Positions 5,794 to 7,234 of a stretch of DNA of 7,234 nt are shown here, one piece after another. A program made the position numbers and the translations under genes. The stretch is from Bacillota bacterium (GTDB lineage Bacteria > Bacillota > Clostridia > Oscillospirales > Ruminococcaceae), in NCBI GenBank assembly GCA_023431215.1, contig JAEYXR010000036.1:1-7234 (forward strand). Direction: 5' to 3'. Every line of letters starts with the position of its first letter. Positions within the stretch are counted from its first letter, which is position 1. A model generated the notes under the pieces. It worked only from the letters and a program-made list of their open reading frames with translations, was not told the DNA's origin and did not search any database.

Positions 5794-6605
5794 ATCATCA
5801 GGCCCTCCTTATCCTCAGAATCCTCAAACTGGTTAAGAATACTCATAAAGAGTAGGATAAAGACCATAAGCACCAGTGAGATAGCGGCTCCTAAGTTAGG
5901 GTTGTAGGCATTGCCCAAAAACTGTGCATCGATAAGGTCACCCACCATCATGTTGGAGCCACCGCCCAGCATGCGGGAGATGATAAAAGTAGAGATGGAA
6001 GGTACAAACACCATGGTGATGCCGGTGGTAACGCCAGGCATACTCAGGGGTAGAATGACCTTGGAAAATACTCGAAAGGGATTGGCTCCAAGGTCTTGTG
6101 CCGCCTCAATGGTCATTTTGCTAATTTTTGTCATAATGGTATACAGTGGCAAAATCATAAAGGGTAGGTAGTTATAAACCATCCCCAGTACCACGGCACC
6201 TTGAGTGTTTATCATGCGAATCGGTTCAAAACCCATTGCGGTAAGCAGACCGTTGATGATACCATTATTTTCTAACAAGGTCATCCAGGCGTAGGTACGC
6301 AGCAAAAAGTTAATCCACATAGGCAGCATAATCAGCATCACCAGTGTGCGCTGGCCCATGGGTAAACAACGGCTCATAATAAACGCAAGAGGATACCCAA
6401 TAAGCAGACAGATTGCGGTAGCAATAACAGAAAGCCAAATGGAACGCATGAACACGGCTGTGTAGTTGGACACTTTTGAAATATTTTCCATAGTAAACTG
6501 ACCGTCTGCGTTGGTAAAAGCAAATACAGCCACCAAAACCAAAGGCACTACCACAAAAATGATAGACCATATTAGGTATGGTGCGGAAGCGTACTTAAAT
6601 TTCAT
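5790..6605 (-). CDS. potB: Spermidine/putrescine ABC transporter permease PotB
   Basis: A 271-residue permease, partner of PotC. Helices are visible at about 9-30, 54-78, 87-103, 136-157, 192-211 and 238-257. The EAA loop is EAAQDLGANPFRVFSKVILP at 167-186. WINFLLRTYAWMTLLENNG (97-115) and FVPSISTFIISRMLGGG (200-216) are characteristic PotB segments. The frame is open 34 codons farther upstream, but the ATG at 6603-6605 is preferred: GGAGG stands nine bases before it, the protein then begins at the expected place, and it overlaps the potA stop by one base (TAATG). The extra upstream codons merely lie out of frame inside potA. Confidence 0.95.
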   Translation of the reverse strand: MKFKYASAPYLIWSIIFVVVPLVLVAVFAFTNADGQFTMENISKVSNYTAVFMRSIWLSVIATAICLLIGYPLAFIMSRCLPMGQRTLVMLIMLPMWINFLLRTYAWMTLLENNGIINGLLTAMGFEPIRMINTQGAVVLGMVYNYLPFMILPLYTIMTKISKMTIEAAQDLGANPFRVFSKVILPLSMPGVTTGITMVFVPSISTFIISRMLGGGSNMMVGDLIDAQFLGNAYNPNLGAAISLVLMVFILLFMSILNQFEDSEDKEGLMI

Positions 6606-7234
6606 TACTCTTCCTCCATACGGCGCATGATATGGATGTCTTCGGGAGCGACCTCCATTCCAATCAGTGTGCCTGGCTCTACATATTGGGTACTGTGGAT
6701 CATCCACTGGTAACCAAGGGTATCTACTATAATTTCGTAATGTACGCCTTTGAAGATAACGGTTTCCACCACACCGGTAATTTTTGCACCGTCGGGCTGG
6801 ATAATCCTTAAATCTTCGGGGCGGATGACAACCTGAACGCGTTCCATGGGCTCAAAGCCCTTGTCAACACAGTCAAAGAAGTCGTTGGCGAACTCTACCA
6901 AATAGTCTTTGTGCATCAAACCATCGATGATGTTGCTTTCACCAATAAAGTCTGCCACAAAGGCATTAATCGGTTCATTATAAATATCCTGAGGAGTGCC
7001 AATCTGTTGGATATAGCCGTCTTTCATCACCACTACCCGGTCGGACATGGTGAGGGCCTCCTCCTGATCGTGTGTAACATAAATAAAGGTAATTTCCAGG
7101 CTCTGTTGAATACGTTTCAACTCCACCTGCATGTCTTTGCGCAGCTTTAAGTCCAGTGCACCAAGGGGCTCGTCCAAAAGCAAAACCTTAGGCTGGTTAA
7201 CAATGGCACGGGCAATTGCCACACGCTGCTGCTG
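6605..7234 (-). CDS. potA: Polyamine ABC transporter ATP-binding protein PotA (partial, N-terminus outside window)
   Basis: The visible 209 residues are the C-terminal part of the ATPase that drives the PotBC channel. They start inside the ABC signature (QQQRVAIARA, 1-10; the LSGG part is cut off), then Walker B LLLDEP (18-23), the D-loop GALD (25-28) and the switch histidine in YVTHDQEEA (52-60). DRVVVMKDGYIQQIGTPQDIY and NAFVADFIGESN (90-101) close the ATPase domain. The last ~80 residues (VVIRPEDLRII onward) form the TOBE/OB-fold regulatory domain of CUT1/MOI-type importers. Walker A and the Q-loop lie outside the window. The frame is open to the window edge; the GTG at 7220-7222 is an internal valine, not a start. 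It is probably the first gene of the pot operon; its promoter is not in view. Confidence 0.95.
   Translation of the reverse strand, partial: QQQRVAIARAIVNQPKVLLLDEPLGALDLKLRKDMQVELKRIQQSLEITFIYVTHDQEEALTMSDRVVVMKDGYIQQIGTPQDIYNEPINAFVADFIGESNIIDGLMHKDYLVEFANDFFDCVDKGFEPMERVQVVIRPEDLRIIQPDGAKITGVVETVIFKGVHYEIIVDTLGYQWMIHSTQYVEPGTLIGMEVAPEDIHIMRRMEEE

Noticed and set aside
6606..6707. A longer PotB beginning 34 codons upstream inside potA
   Set aside because: The extra residues do not resemble a membrane protein N-terminus, and the internal ATG has a GGAGG site and the typical TAATG junction.

Overview
The window looks like chromosomal DNA of an anaerobic, low-to-moderate GC Gram-positive bacterium (Bacillota, most likely Clostridia; family not determinable). 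The reasons are strong AGGAGG-type ribosome sites, sigma-A-like promoters, perfect hairpins with U-tracts, a GGGtGRT/NifU-like gene pair typical of anaerobes, a clostridial-style ferredoxin end, a holin of the Firmicutes phage type and a Gram-positive-type PotABCD operon.

Layout. (1) 1-105, plus strand: the last 34 codons of a 4Fe-4S ferredoxin-domain protein. A symmetric terminator at 190-234 lies between it and the next, convergent operon. (2) 307-2021, minus strand: a two-gene operon of a NifU/SufU-like scaffold protein followed by the GGGtGRT protein. It has a well-formed promoter at 2101-2129, and an 18-bp perfect 7-4-7 inverted repeat with the architecture of a Rex redox-repressor operator lies over its -35 box. 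(3) 2404-3011, minus strand: two genes joined by an ATGA overlap, a cysteine-loaded flavin-binding split-barrel (PNPOx-like) protein and an unrecognised 71-residue cysteine-rich protein. They end in a strong terminator at 2348-2387. (4) 3250-3642, plus strand: a lone phage-type holin-like membrane protein, transcribed divergently from unit 3. A bidirectional terminator at 3657-3691 follows it. (5) 3749-7234, minus strand: a potA (cut by the window edge)-potB-potC-potD polyamine ABC importer operon, with every gene junction overlapping by 1 or 4 bases.

How the genes fit together. Units 1-3 share a theme of Fe-S clusters, thiols and redox, but each has its own signals and is probably a separate transcription unit. 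PotA would power uptake of spermidine/putrescine through PotB and PotC, with PotD as the binding protein. This PotD is unusual: it seems to be held to the membrane by a C-terminal transmembrane helix and not by a lipidated cysteine. The best candidates for something undescribed are the redox-controlled NifU-like/GGGtGRT pair and the coupled cysteine-rich flavoprotein pair. No CRISPR array, tRNA, rRNA, insertion sequence or known riboswitch was recognised.
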